The notes under the pieces: model-generated | What the model saw: only the letters and a program-made list of their open reading frames with translations | What the model was told of the DNA's origin: nothing | The model's database searches: none | Made by a program: the position numbers and the translations under genes | DNA from: AP-15 sp963785565 | Lineage (GTDB): Bacteria > Pseudomonadota > Alphaproteobacteria > ATCC43930 > CGMCC-115725 | NCBI GenBank assembly: GCA_963785565.1 | Contig: CAWAVV010000008.1 | Span: 1-64,000, forward strand | Length of the DNA stretch: 64,000 nucleotides | Direction of reading: 5' to 3' | Part shown: positions 26,068 to 34,703 of the stretch, in pieces | How the letters are laid out: every line of letters starts with the position of its first letter | Position numbering within the stretch: the stretch's first letter is position 1

Positions 26068-26191
26068 CGCAGCCCCTTTCGCGCCAATTCCGAGTCGGCG
26101 ACCCAATTCGTTTTCCGCGATCGCTTAGCATACCATACCGGCGCCATTTCGAGGGCGAACGCCAAGCTCCAGAGTCAAACCGGGAGGACAC

Positions 26192-27220
26192 ATGCTGGCG
26201 AAAATCATGCCGATCACCGCACTGGCGCTGGCGCTCGCCGCGAGCGGCGCCTCGGCGCAAGGGCGCTGGGCCGAGGCGAAGCCGATCCCGCAGGGGGCGA
26301 ACGAAGTCATCGGCGCCGCCGTCGGCGGCAAGCTCTACCTCTATGGCGGCCAAACGGCGAAAGGGCCGCTCGGCATCTTCTGGGTGTTCGACCCGAAGAC
26401 CGGCGACTGGACCAAACTGCAATCCAACCCCGTGCCGGTCCACCACGCCGCCGCCGCAGCGGTCGGCGACAAGTTTTATGTGTTCGGCGGGTTCCGCCAA
26501 CCGGACACCGGCAAGAATGGCTGGTATCCGGAAAACAAGGCCTGGGCCTACGACACCAGGGCACAAACCTGGTCGGCCTTGCCGCCGATGCCGACGCCGC
26601 GCGGGGCGCTCGCCGCCGCCGCCGGCGGCGACAAGATCTATGTCGTGGGCGGGGCGAAGATCCCGTCGGGCACGAGCCTCCCCGACGGCCTCAGCCCCGG
26701 CGGCCCGGTCGAAATGCTCGGCACGCTCGAGGTGTTCGACACGAGCAAGAACAGTTGGGCGACCCTGAAGCCGATGAGCCTGCCGCGCAACCATCATGGC
26801 GTCGCCTATCTCGACGGTAAGCTCTACGTGATGGGCGGCCGGGTCGGATCGTCCTTTTCGGGCGGCTGGTCGACCAACATCACGACGACCGAAATCTACG
26901 ACATCGCTTCCGGCACTTGGTCCACCGGCATGCCGATGCCGACGGCGCGCAGCGGGGTCGGCGTCGCCGCCCTCGCCGGCAAGGTTCATGTGCTCGGCGG
27001 CGAAGGCTGGCTCGACGATTTCGGCGGCGTCTTCCGCAGCAACGAGGCGTATGACCCGAAAACCAACAGCTGGCTGAAGGAGGCGCGGATGCTGACGCCG
27101 CGGCACGGATTTGCCGTGGCCGTGATCGACGGCAAGCTGTACGCGGTTTCCGGGGTCAATGACGCCGGTGGGGCCGGACCGCTGTCGGTCCTGGACGTGA
27201 ACCAAGTCTACACGCCGTGA
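26192..27220 (+). CDS. Exported Kelch-repeat beta-propeller protein
   Basis: 342 residues with a signal peptide (MPITALALALAASGASAQ) and about six Kelch blades, each with the pattern GGKLYLYGG / DKFYVFGG / DKIYVVGG / GKLYVMGG / GKVHVLGG / GKLYAVSG and a spaced Trp such as TGDWTKL or TQTWSAL. Kelch propellers bind proteins or sugars; a periplasmic or extracellular binding role is likely, with no enzyme motif seen. GGGAGGA upstream supports ATG 26192. It diverges from the SDR gene. Confidence 0.9.
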   Translation: MLAKIMPITALALALAASGASAQGRWAEAKPIPQGANEVIGAAVGGKLYLYGGQTAKGPLGIFWVFDPKTGDWTKLQSNPVPVHHAAAAAVGDKFYVFGGFRQPDTGKNGWYPENKAWAYDTRAQTWSALPPMPTPRGALAAAAGGDKIYVVGGAKIPSGTSLPDGLSPGGPVEMLGTLEVFDTSKNSWATLKPMSLPRNHHGVAYLDGKLYVMGGRVGSSFSGGWSTNITTTEIYDIASGTWSTGMPMPTARSGVGVAALAGKVHVLGGEGWLDDFGGVFRSNEAYDPKTNSWLKEARMLTPRHGFAVAVIDGKLYAVSGVNDAGGAGPLSVLDVNQVYTP

Positions 27221-27227
27221 TCGGAGA

Positions 27228-27257
27228 GTAGGTGTAGTAGGTGTAGTAGTAGGTGTA
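27228..27257. repeat. Short tandem repeat GTAGGTGTA
   Basis: Three copies of the 9-bp unit at 27228-27236, 27237-27245 and 27249-27257, with a 3-bp GTA between the second and third. It lies just after the Kelch stop and ~70 bp before the transposase start, possibly at the left junction of the insertion. Confidence 0.8.
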
Positions 27258-27328
27258 GGATGGGTTGAGCAATGAGGCTGGGCAAGAAACGCCAGCCCTG
27301 GCGGGCTGCCGGGTATACAATTTGTGGT

Positions 27329-28147
27329 ATGACAAACCGTACCTACAAGATCGGCCACAGCCGGGAGCAGGTGAGCCTGTTGCCGCCGTGTCTGGAGGAC
27401 TATGTCGATCGCGACAATCCGGTGCGGACGATCGATGCCTACGTCGATTCGCTCGACCTGATGGGGCTGGAGTTCTGCGATGTCGGCTCGGACGGCGGCG
27501 CCGGCCAGCCGCCCTATGCTCCGGGCGATCTGTTGAAGCTGTATCTTTACGGCTATCTCAACCAGGTGCGCTCCTCGCGCCGGCTGGCGCGCGAGACGCG
27601 GCGCGATGTCGAGGTGATGTGGCTGTTGCGGGGATTGACGCCCGGCTATCGCACGATCGCCGATTTCCGCAAGAACAACGCCGCCGGGCTGCAGGCGGTC
27701 AACCGGGAGTTTGTGCGCTTGGCGCGCCGCCTGGACTTGCTGGGCGGCGCGTTGGTGGCGATCGATGGCGCGTTCTTCCACGGCGACGCCAGCAAGGCGA
27801 GCATCCTGACCGAGAAGCGACTGGACGAGCAGATGGCGGCCTTGGACCGCAGCATCGCCGAGTACGCCGCAGCACTCGACGCCAACGACAGGGCCGAGGA
27901 GGCGAGCGCCGCAGCGCCGCCGGCGCCTTCGGCACAAGAGATGACGCAGCGGCTGATAGGCTTGCGTGAGCGCCGGGCGGCGGCCAAAGCCGATCTGGCC
28001 GATCTGCAGCACAGTGGCGATGGCCAGCTCTCGCGCACTGACCCGGACGCTCGGCTGCTCTCCAAACACGGGCAAATCGTGGCCGGTTACAATGTGCAAA
28101 TCGCGGTCGACGACAAGTACAAGCTGATCGTCGCCAGTGCGCGGTGA
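27329..28147 (+). mobile_element. IS1182-type transposase, C-terminally truncated
   Basis: 272 residues of an IS1182-family transposase, which normally runs to ~450 or more. Present are the N-terminal DUF772-type domain (LLPPCLEDYVDRDNPVRTID, PPYAPGDLLKLYLYGYLNQ, SSRRLARET), IADFRKNN, the first catalytic-type aspartate in VAIDGAFFHGD and the central TDPDARLLS ... GYNVQIAVDDKYKLIV. After ASAR the frame stops and the following DNA is not transposase, so the last catalytic part is deleted. The product cannot transpose itself. I could not identify terminal inverted repeats. Confidence 0.85.
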
Positions 28148-28215
28148 TGGGGGTTCTTGCCCCACGCTCTAGGCTCGCCACCCTACGGTGTGTTCGCTGT
28201 GTCTCTATGGCGCTG

Positions 28216-29235
28216 TCACACTTGGGCGAGCGACAGCGGGGAGTCGGCGAAGGCGGGCATGATCTGCTCGGCGAAGGTGCGCAGGCCGGCAACCGAGGCG
28301 CCGGGGGCGGCGAACAGCACATTCTCGACACCGCCGGCTTCGAGCCGCTTCAATTGGCCAATGATCTCCTCGGGCGTGCCGAGCAACGGCGCGTCGTCGA
28401 GCACGAATGAATCCTCATCCTCTTTGATTTGAGCATAGTAATCAGCACCTGGGCCGCGGGCGAGATCGCCGATGTTCTTCAGCACCTGGCGGCGAGTCGC
28501 GATCGCGCGCCGCCGTTCTTCGTCGTTGTGGACGATCTGCAACCCCCGGGTGACGCCGACCGACATCGGGTCCCAGCGCCGCCCGACCCGCTCGCATTCC
28601 CGGCGGAAAGTGGCGACGCGATCGACGATCAGGCCGGTCGGGGCAATCTGGTCGAGCAGCAGATTGTAGCCCTCGCGCGCGGCACGGCGGATCGATTCGG
28701 CGCTGCCCGCGCCGAGCCAGAAAGGCGGGTGCGGCTGTTGGACCGGGCTCGGCTCGACCACGACATCGTCAAAGCGCCAGCGCTTGCCGTGATAGGAGAA
28801 CCGGCCGGGCGAGGTCCACGCCTTGCGGATCACCTCCATCGCCTCGTCGAAGCGCTCGGTCGCCTCCTCGGGCGCAATGCAGAAGCCGGAGAATTCGTAG
28901 CTGCGGTAACCCTTGCCGACACCGAAATCGAGCCGCCCGTTCGATAAGAGGTCGAGCGTCGCCGCCTGCTCGGCGACCAGGATCGGGTTGTGCCACGGCA
29001 ATACGACCACCGCGGTGCCGAGGCGGATGCGCTCGGTGCGCGCCGCCAGAAAGGCGAGCATGCTCATCGACGCCGAGACTTGGCCAAAGCCGGTGAAATG
29101 GTGCTCGACCAAAAAGACGCTCGAAAAACCGAGCTTCTCGGCCTCGACCACATAGTTGACGAAGTCGTGATAGGCCGAACTGTCGCCGGCAGGCCCACCC
29201 TTGGCCCGCGCCCCACCAAAAAGCCCGAATTTCAT
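28216..29235 (-). CDS. LLM-class flavin-dependent oxidoreductase
   Basis: 339 residues, luciferase-like TIM barrel. Start MKFGLFGGARAKGGPAGD; core strands are FSSVFLVEHHFTGFGQ, RIRLGTAVVVLPWHNPILVA, LLSNGRLDFGVGKGYRSYEF and GTPEEIIGQLKRLEAGGVEN. The Met at 29235 fits the family start; a longer open frame upstream is not conserved. Substrate unknown. It lies between the transposase relic and the FRG gene. Confidence 0.9.
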   Translation of the reverse strand: MKFGLFGGARAKGGPAGDSSAYHDFVNYVVEAEKLGFSSVFLVEHHFTGFGQVSASMSMLAFLAARTERIRLGTAVVVLPWHNPILVAEQAATLDLLSNGRLDFGVGKGYRSYEFSGFCIAPEEATERFDEAMEVIRKAWTSPGRFSYHGKRWRFDDVVVEPSPVQQPHPPFWLGAGSAESIRRAAREGYNLLLDQIAPTGLIVDRVATFRRECERVGRRWDPMSVGVTRGLQIVHNDEERRRAIATRRQVLKNIGDLARGPGADYYAQIKEDEDSFVLDDAPLLGTPEEIIGQLKRLEAGGVENVLFAAPGASVAGLRTFAEQIMPAFADSPLSLAQV

Positions 29236-29386
29236 GCCGGCCTCCAAGAACCGCGCCACAAGACTATATGGCGCGCCGCTGTCACGGTCGAGGCGGGCGG
29301 CGGCTCGGTTCGGCGGCCTGACGACGATTGCCATCGCGTGCATGCAGTCCAACCGGTCGCCCTCGCAGCGCGCTGGAGTCCCTGGC

Positions 29387-30199
29387 TCAATCGGTGAGGT
29401 CGAATTCTCGTAGTGCCATCGTCTCCATAAGGCTTTCTTCCGATCCGAACAACGAGAATGCATTTAAATTAAATTCGTCGAGTAACTTCAAAACCTTCAC
29501 GCGTTCCGTAGAGGGCAATATGAATTTCGTAATGATATCTTGATCCGATTCGCCGCGGTCGAAGACATTGTCGTGTTGCGCGAAGTGCCACTCGTTCTCC
29601 CCACTTCCCAGATCCCGATGAAATTTGAGACAGAGCGTGTATTGAGATTGCTGCAGAAAATGGCGTTTGTGCCCTCTCACGGATGGCCCGAAACTATAGA
29701 TCTCGGGTTGACGGCCACTGTGCGCCTTTCCCGATTCGGACATTTCGGAATAAGCATAGATGGCTCTATCTTTTGGTGAAGAGCTATTGAACGCAAAATA
29801 TGCGGCTACGTAGGGCGAGCTGCTCCAATCCAGCAATGGTGAGGGAAACCCATGATGGCGTAAATAAATCATGTAGATGTATCCCGGAAAGTCTCCCAAG
29901 AAGCTCAATTTTCTCATAGAATCTGAGCTTTGCCAAAATTTGATCAGCGCATCATAATCGGGAAGACTCCATCGAGTCTGCGTGAAGGCTTCGACTTGGG
30001 GCTTGATAACGCTGACACGCTGATAATATTTACTAGCGCCAGGGTTGAAGTTTTCGCGGCGCTCAAGGGTTGTTCGAAGAGACCACGCCGCATCAGCCTG
30101 GCCACGAAATAGAAGATCGCCTGGTCTGGCAGTAGAACTTCTAAGCGTATGAAGTTTCTCTCCGAAGTCCTCCAAATTCTTCAGATTTATTACTTTCAT
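29387..30199 (-). CDS. FRG-domain protein in an AT-rich segment
   Basis: A 270-residue protein with an FRG domain: FRGQ at 31-34 (LLFRGQADAAWSL) and the later HHGFPSPLLDWSSSPYVAAY, the conserved (H/Q)HxGxPxxLLDW block. FRG proteins are poorly understood and often found in accessory or defence regions (family knowledge). The gene is visibly AT-richer than its neighbours and lies beside a transposase relic, so recent transfer is likely. ATG 30199 is preferred; a TTG at 30253 would extend it by 18 residues. The N-terminus is not a signal peptide. Confidence 0.85.
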   Translation of the reverse strand: MKVINLKNLEDFGEKLHTLRSSTARPGDLLFRGQADAAWSLRTTLERRENFNPGASKYYQRVSVIKPQVEAFTQTRWSLPDYDALIKFWQSSDSMRKLSFLGDFPGYIYMIYLRHHGFPSPLLDWSSSPYVAAYFAFNSSSPKDRAIYAYSEMSESGKAHSGRQPEIYSFGPSVRGHKRHFLQQSQYTLCLKFHRDLGSGENEWHFAQHDNVFDRGESDQDIITKFILPSTERVKVLKLLDEFNLNAFSLFGSEESLMETMALREFDLTD

Positions 30200-30400
30200 T
30201 TGTCGATCCACAGAAACCTCGCGCCGCCGATCCTTCGAACAAAAATAGGACAAAGGAAAGTCCGCCGGGCGTCAAGGGCCGCGTTTGAGCAGACTTTACC
30301 TGAAGTCCGCTTGTCTGCCCCGCCGTTTCCCTCCACACTACCGTCCTCGCCGCGCGGCTGGGGGCAACGGCTACACGGCGGGGGAGAAGGAGGACCTAGG

Positions 30401-30802
30401 ATGCGTATGGCCCGCGTCTTTTCGCTGCCCATGAAGATCTTCGCCATCACTCTGATCGCCCCACTCACTTGGGCATCTGGCGGAAACGCTACGGGTATTT
30501 ATGGCGGCGAAATCCCGGAGTGCGGCAGCGTTTGCGACTGGCATACGCATTGCTCCGCCGCGCAGCAGAAAGCGGCTGACGCTGCTGTTGCGGCCTGCAA
30601 GGCCGACATCGCGGCAACCGAGCTGCGGTGGCGCCAGGATCTCGTCGCCGTCTTAAAGGGGTTTCACATCGATCCCTCCGACGTCCCAGCCATCCTTGAC
30701 TGCGTGGGCAGCTGTTCCTTCCCGCGCTGGCCACGGCCGGCTGAGTGTGCGGTCGACGATATACGCGCTGCGGTTGCCGGTTGCCGCGTTTCTCATCTGT
30801 GA
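30401..30802 (+). CDS. Small exported cysteine-rich protein
   Basis: 133 residues with a signal peptide (residues ~9-28, LPMKIFAITLIAPLTWASGG). The mature part has eight cysteines in pairs (CGSVCDW, THC, AACKAD, LDCVGSC, AECAV, AGCRV), suggesting disulfides in the periplasm or outside the cell. No family recognised. AAGGAGG at ~30387 supports ATG 30401. The 305 bp downstream (30803-31107) show no gene. Confidence 0.7.
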   Translation: MRMARVFSLPMKIFAITLIAPLTWASGGNATGIYGGEIPECGSVCDWHTHCSAAQQKAADAAVAACKADIAATELRWRQDLVAVLKGFHIDPSDVPAILDCVGSCSFPRWPRPAECAVDDIRAAVAGCRVSHL

Positions 30803-31107
30803 GAACGAATGGCGGGTGTAGCGGGACTTTCAGATGTTCAGCCACCGCTGATGCATGGCTCGCCATAAACATGCCGGGAAGAGTGTACGACTTTCTTGGT
30901 CGGACAAAAGTCGCGCAGTTCCCATTCCGATCACCCGCCCTGGCGCGCAACCTATCGGTCGGGGGGCCGTCGCCCGGCTCGGGAAGGCCGATGGACCAAA
31001 ACACGCCCTCCATCAACCTCCGTGAGCAATTATATTTTGTCGTTCTCGCTTGATCGAGACGGTTGTCCGCCGCGGAGATGTGACGTTGATCGGACAGAGG
31101 GGATCGC

Positions 31108-31521
31108 ATGCCACCAAAGCGCCGGCGGATCCTTTCGATAGGGCTTATGGCCGCGCTCGCCTGGGTCGCGCCGCCCCTCCGGGAGGCAGCGGCGGCCGAC
31201 TGGGCCAAGGCGCGGCTCGTTACCGTCGTGGCCGTCGATTATCGTTTTCTGCCTGATCATCTGATGTTTCGCCGCGGCGGCGCTTATCGGCTGCATGTCG
31301 TCAACCGCGGGCATGAAGCGCACGAGCTGACCGCGCCGGATTTTTTCAAGGCGGTCGCATTGCGCAACCCCGAGGCGCTGAACCGGGAGCACACGGAACT
31401 GGTGCTCCAGCCCGGCGCGCAGAAGGATTTGTACTTTGTCGCAAAACGGCCCGGCCATTACGACATGCGCTGCGCCGATCACGACTGGGCCGGAATGACC
31501 GGGGACATCACCGTCAAATAG
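31108..31521 (+). CDS. Exported cupredoxin-like copper protein
   Basis: 137 residues with a basic start (MPPKRRR), a hydrophobic signal segment (ILSIGLMAALAWVAPP) and cleavage near AAAADW. The mature domain is cupredoxin-like: the first histidine is in VNRGHEAHELTAP and the Cys-His-Met copper triad in MRCADHDWAGMTG. It would carry electrons or bind copper in the periplasm. AGAGGGG upstream supports the ATG. It stands alone between unrelated genes. Confidence 0.8.
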   Translation: MPPKRRRILSIGLMAALAWVAPPLREAAAADWAKARLVTVVAVDYRFLPDHLMFRRGGAYRLHVVNRGHEAHELTAPDFFKAVALRNPEALNREHTELVLQPGAQKDLYFVAKRPGHYDMRCADHDWAGMTGDITVK

Positions 31522-31552
31522 CAAAGCCGGCAATCGCGGTGAGGCAGGCGGC

Positions 31553-31852
31553 TCAGACGGCGACGTAACGGCGTTCGCCGGTCGAGGGTTGGTAGTACAC
31601 GGTGATGAGCTTGCCGCTTTCGGGGTCGACAAAGCGCTCGGCGGTCGCGACCCATTCCGGCCCCGGGCGGCTACCGGCCACGCGTTTGTAGCGCCAGCGC
31701 TCGAACAGGATCGCGACGACCAGCAAGAGGCCAGGGAGAGCGAGGCGCAGGGTCACGCCGAGGCCACAACCGGCATGCGCGAACGCCGCCGCGCCGGCCA
31801 GCAGAGCAAGGCCGACGACGAGCAGAGCCGCGCGCAGCACCCGCGGGATCAT
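31553..31852 (-). CDS. Small membrane protein, hypothetical
   Basis: 99 residues with two hydrophobic helices (VLRAALLVVGLALLAGAAAF; LALPGLLLVVAILFERW) and a C-terminal tail ERFVDPESGKLITVYYQPST, a motif common in small alphaproteobacterial membrane proteins of unknown role. Its ATG overlaps the stop of the YbjQ-like gene, so the two are co-transcribed. Confidence 0.75.
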   Translation of the reverse strand: MIPRVLRAALLVVGLALLAGAAAFAHAGCGLGVTLRLALPGLLLVVAILFERWRYKRVAGSRPGPEWVATAERFVDPESGKLITVYYQPSTGERRYVAV

Positions 31853-32175
31853 CCGGGCAGGGGCTCGACGACGGCCGCCGTCCCGTATGCGACGATCTCG
31901 CTCATTGTCTGACCGATCTCGGCGGAATCGAAGCGCATCATCAAAATCGCATTGGCGCCCATGGCGGTCGCGTTTTCAACCAAGCGGTCGATCGCGTGGC
32001 GCCGCGCCTCCTCCAGCAGCAGGGTGTATTCGTGGATCTCGCCGCCGACGATCGAGCGCAGCCCGGCCATGATGTTGCCACCAAGGCCGCGGCTCCTGAC
32101 GACGACGCCAAAACATTGGCCCTTGATCTCGCTCACCCGATGGCCGGCGATATTCTCGGTGGTAACAACCAGCAT
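31849..32175 (-). CDS. YbjQ-family (UPF0145) protein
   Basis: 108 residues. Family features are the N-terminal VVTTENIAGHRVSEIKGQCFG, GLRSIVGGEIHEYTLLLEEA, MGANAILMMRFDS and the end EIVAYGTAAVVEPL. The fold resembles a dodecin-like or metal-binding pentamer; function is unknown. It is the first gene of a two-gene unit with the membrane protein at 31553. Confidence 0.9.
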   Translation of the reverse strand: MLVVTTENIAGHRVSEIKGQCFGVVVRSRGLGGNIMAGLRSIVGGEIHEYTLLLEEARRHAIDRLVENATAMGANAILMMRFDSAEIGQTMSEIVAYGTAAVVEPLPG

Positions 32176-32375
32176 GATTCTCTCCGTGGGTGGGACGCTC
32201 AAGCCTAGCCGAATCGCCTTTCGGGTCGGAAAGACGATGCAGCTAAAGCAAGATGAGCGTACTCATGATCTCATCGGCTTACTATTATGCAACCCTGCAA
32301 TGACCAAACGCTCGGTTGCGGGTGTGGCCGGCGCGGCGCTACGCTGCGATACGGGGCATCGGGAGAGGAGCGGCG

Positions 32376-33161
32376 ATGGCGAAGGGCACGGACTGGACCC
32401 GCAGCGAGGTCGAGGTGGCCGGAGGCAAGCTGCACCTCGCGCGCGCCGGCAGCGGCCGCCCGGTCGTGGTATTGCATCACGATATCGGCAGTCCCGATCA
32501 GCTCGAGTTTTACGATGCGCTGGCGAGCCGCTTCGACGTGATTGTTCCGCACCACCCGGGCTACGGTAAATCCGAGCGCCCGCAATGGCTGCGCAGTGTG
32601 CGCGACGTCGCCGTGATCTATCAATGGCTGTTGTCCGATCTTGGCATCGAACGAGCCTCGCTGGTTGGGCTCGGCTTTGGCGGGTGGATCGCGGCCGAGA
32701 TGGCGACGATGGCCCCCACCGAGCTGCACCGCCTGGTTCTGGTGGGCGCGATGGGGTTGAAGCCGCCCGAGGGCGACATCCTCGACCAGGCGATCGTCAG
32801 TTATCTCGACTATGCCCAGGCCGGGTTTCACGATCAGACGGCGTTCGCCGGCATCTACGGCGACGTGTCGACCGACCAGCTGGTCGATTGGGATCTCTGC
32901 CGCGAGATGTGCTTCCGGATCGCCTGGAAGCCGTACATGTACAGCCAGACCTTGCCGCATCTGCTGGGCGGGGTGAGGTCGCCGGCGTTGGTCGTTTGGG
33001 GCGACGACGACAAGATCGTGCCGCGCAGCGCCGGAGAACTTTATGCGGCGGCCTTGCCGAAGGCGCGGTTCGAAATTGTGCGCGCGTCGGGGCATTGCGT
33101 CGACATGGAGCAACCGGATGCGCTCGCGCGCCTCGTCAGCAGTTTCATTGCCGAAAATTGA
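32376..33161 (+). CDS. Alpha/beta-hydrolase-fold protein lacking the nucleophile
   Basis: 261 residues with a complete alpha/beta-hydrolase fold: VVVLHHDIGSPDQLEFY (oxyanion region), HHPGYGKSERP, acid strand VVWGDDDKIVP, and His in RASGHCVDMEQPD. At the nucleophile elbow, where GxSxG is expected, it reads VGLGFGGWIAAEMA, with Gly100 in place of Ser/Asp/Cys. It may therefore not be a hydrolase. A luciferase-like monooxygenase gene follows after 54 bp on the same strand, so the pair may act in one pathway (inference). GAGAGGAG precedes the ATG. Confidence 0.88.
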   Translation: MAKGTDWTRSEVEVAGGKLHLARAGSGRPVVVLHHDIGSPDQLEFYDALASRFDVIVPHHPGYGKSERPQWLRSVRDVAVIYQWLLSDLGIERASLVGLGFGGWIAAEMATMAPTELHRLVLVGAMGLKPPEGDILDQAIVSYLDYAQAGFHDQTAFAGIYGDVSTDQLVDWDLCREMCFRIAWKPYMYSQTLPHLLGGVRSPALVVWGDDDKIVPRSAGELYAAALPKARFEIVRASGHCVDMEQPDALARLVSSFIAEN

Positions 33162-33215
33162 GGGACGCCCGCGTCGCGTTCGCGCGGCGCGGGGCGAGAG
33201 GAACAGGAGGAAGCC

Positions 33216-34457
33216 ATGCATGTGATGTATTTCACCGAGCAGCCGATGTCCGCCTACCCGGCCGATATCGGCCTCGAATTCGGCGCCACCGCTCTGATGT
33301 TCTCGAACAAATATTACGATCCGGTTGCCGGCAGCCGGCTCTACAATGAATACCTCGAACAATATATTTACGCCGAGGAGATGGGCGTCGAAGGCTTCAT
33401 GTTGAACGAGCACCACAATGCGCCGTTCTGCATGCAGGCCAAATGCAACATCTTCGCCGCGATCCTCGCCGCTGTGACCAAGAAGGCGAAAATCGTGCTG
33501 CTCGGCAACCCGCTGCCGTTGGCCGAAAACCCGGTGCGGCTCGCCGAGGAATTGGCGATGATCGACATGATCTCGCGGGGACGGCTGGTCTCGGGCTTTG
33601 TGCGCGGCGGCGGCCAGGAGCAGCTCGCCAATGGCGTCAGCCCGGCCTACAACCGAGAGCGCTTCGAGGAGGCGCACGACCTGGTCGTCGCCGCCTGGAC
33701 CCGGCAAGGGCCGTTCCGCTGGGAAGGCACCCATTATCAGCACCGCGTGGTCAACCCGTGGGCGGTGCCGTTGCAAAAACCCTATCCGCGGGTGTGGATC
33801 CCGGGCGTATTGAGTAAGGAGACGATCATCTGGGCGGCCAAGCAACGCTATCCCTATATCGCGCTCAACACCTCGATCGAGGCGACCAAGAACATCTGGA
33901 AGCTCTACGACGAGGTTGCGCGCGAGGTCGGCTACGAGGCGGGGCCGCAAAACCGCGGCTATTTGCAACAGGTCCACGTCTCCGACAGCGAAGAAAAGGC
34001 GGAGAAGAACGCCCGCCAGTTCTTGTGGATGCAGGGTGAGTTCACCGGTCTCGCCCATCCGGTGTGGTCGAACCCGGCGGGCTATTTCTCGCCCGAGTTT
34101 CGGCGGAATTTTGTCGAGTTCGCGGTCGGACGGGCGGAGAGCCCGCGCGGCCGGCCCACCTTCGAAAAGCAGGTCGCCGACGGGCGGGTGATCTACGGCA
34201 CGCCGAAAACGGTGATCCCGAAACTGCGCCACGTTCTCGAAGAGACCCGTCCCAGCATCTACGGGCTGTGGGGCAATGACGGCAACGTCAGCAACGAGGA
34301 CGCGCGGACCTGCATCCGCTTGCTCGGTCAGGAAGTCATGCCGGCGATGCGCGAGTACGGCAAGGAACTGGGCCTGACTGATCCGTTCGAAGCCGACGCC
34401 CCGGTGCACCTGCGCTATTCAACTGACATCAAGCAGATGCCGCAGGCCGCGGAATAG
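33216..34457 (+). CDS. LLM-class flavin-dependent monooxygenase
   Basis: 413 residues, longer than the other luciferase-like proteins here because of an N-terminal substrate-side extension (MHVMYFTEQPMSAYPADIGL). Core features are FMLNEHHNAPFC, KIVLLGNPLPLAENPVRLAE, MISRGRLVSGFVRGGGQE and the end region GTPKTVIPKLRHVLE. AGGAGG precedes the ATG. Probably in an operon with the nucleophile-less hydrolase upstream. A hairpin follows 12 bp after the stop. Confidence 0.9.
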   Translation: MHVMYFTEQPMSAYPADIGLEFGATALMFSNKYYDPVAGSRLYNEYLEQYIYAEEMGVEGFMLNEHHNAPFCMQAKCNIFAAILAAVTKKAKIVLLGNPLPLAENPVRLAEELAMIDMISRGRLVSGFVRGGGQEQLANGVSPAYNRERFEEAHDLVVAAWTRQGPFRWEGTHYQHRVVNPWAVPLQKPYPRVWIPGVLSKETIIWAAKQRYPYIALNTSIEATKNIWKLYDEVAREVGYEAGPQNRGYLQQVHVSDSEEKAEKNARQFLWMQGEFTGLAHPVWSNPAGYFSPEFRRNFVEFAVGRAESPRGRPTFEKQVADGRVIYGTPKTVIPKLRHVLEETRPSIYGLWGNDGNVSNEDARTCIRLLGQEVMPAMREYGKELGLTDPFEADAPVHLRYSTDIKQMPQAAE

Positions 34458-34469
34458 TGGAGAAGCGGG

Positions 34470-34489
34470 TGCGGGCGTTTTCGCCCGCA
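34470..34489 (+). terminator. Hairpin, possible terminator
   Basis: A perfect 8-bp stem (TGCGGGCG/CGCCCGCA) with a TTTT loop, 12 bp after the monooxygenase stop. No T-run follows, so it could be a weak or Rho-assisted terminator or an mRNA 3'-end stabiliser. Confidence 0.5.
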
Positions 34490-34703
34490 ACCCCGATGCG
34501 GCCACTCCGCCGATTAGCCGGCGATAAGTGGGCCGGACTGCGCGCGGCCCGGCTCGGTCCGGACCGCGGGGGTCTCAGCGCGATGACGAGCGCCTGATGT
34601 AACGTGGCAGTTGCAATTCCCCGTCGCGCGATATTCACTCGCGCCCACGTCCGGGTGAACGGGTGACGTATCTGGCGAACAGCGCCGCAACGGGAGGACT
34701 GCC

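Noticed and set aside
24950..28165. A 1071-codon open frame on the minus strand
   Set aside because: It is antisense to the Kelch and transposase genes; only its last part is real, as the coiled-coil protein. High-GC antisense frames lack stops.
27260..28215. Terminal inverted repeats of the IS1182-type element
   Set aside because: I compared both flanks and found no convincing pair; the right end is evidently deleted.
32271..34409. A 712-codon minus-strand frame
   Set aside because: Antisense to the hydrolase-like and monooxygenase genes, low in recognisable motifs and rich in Arg/Asp/His typical of antisense high-GC frames.
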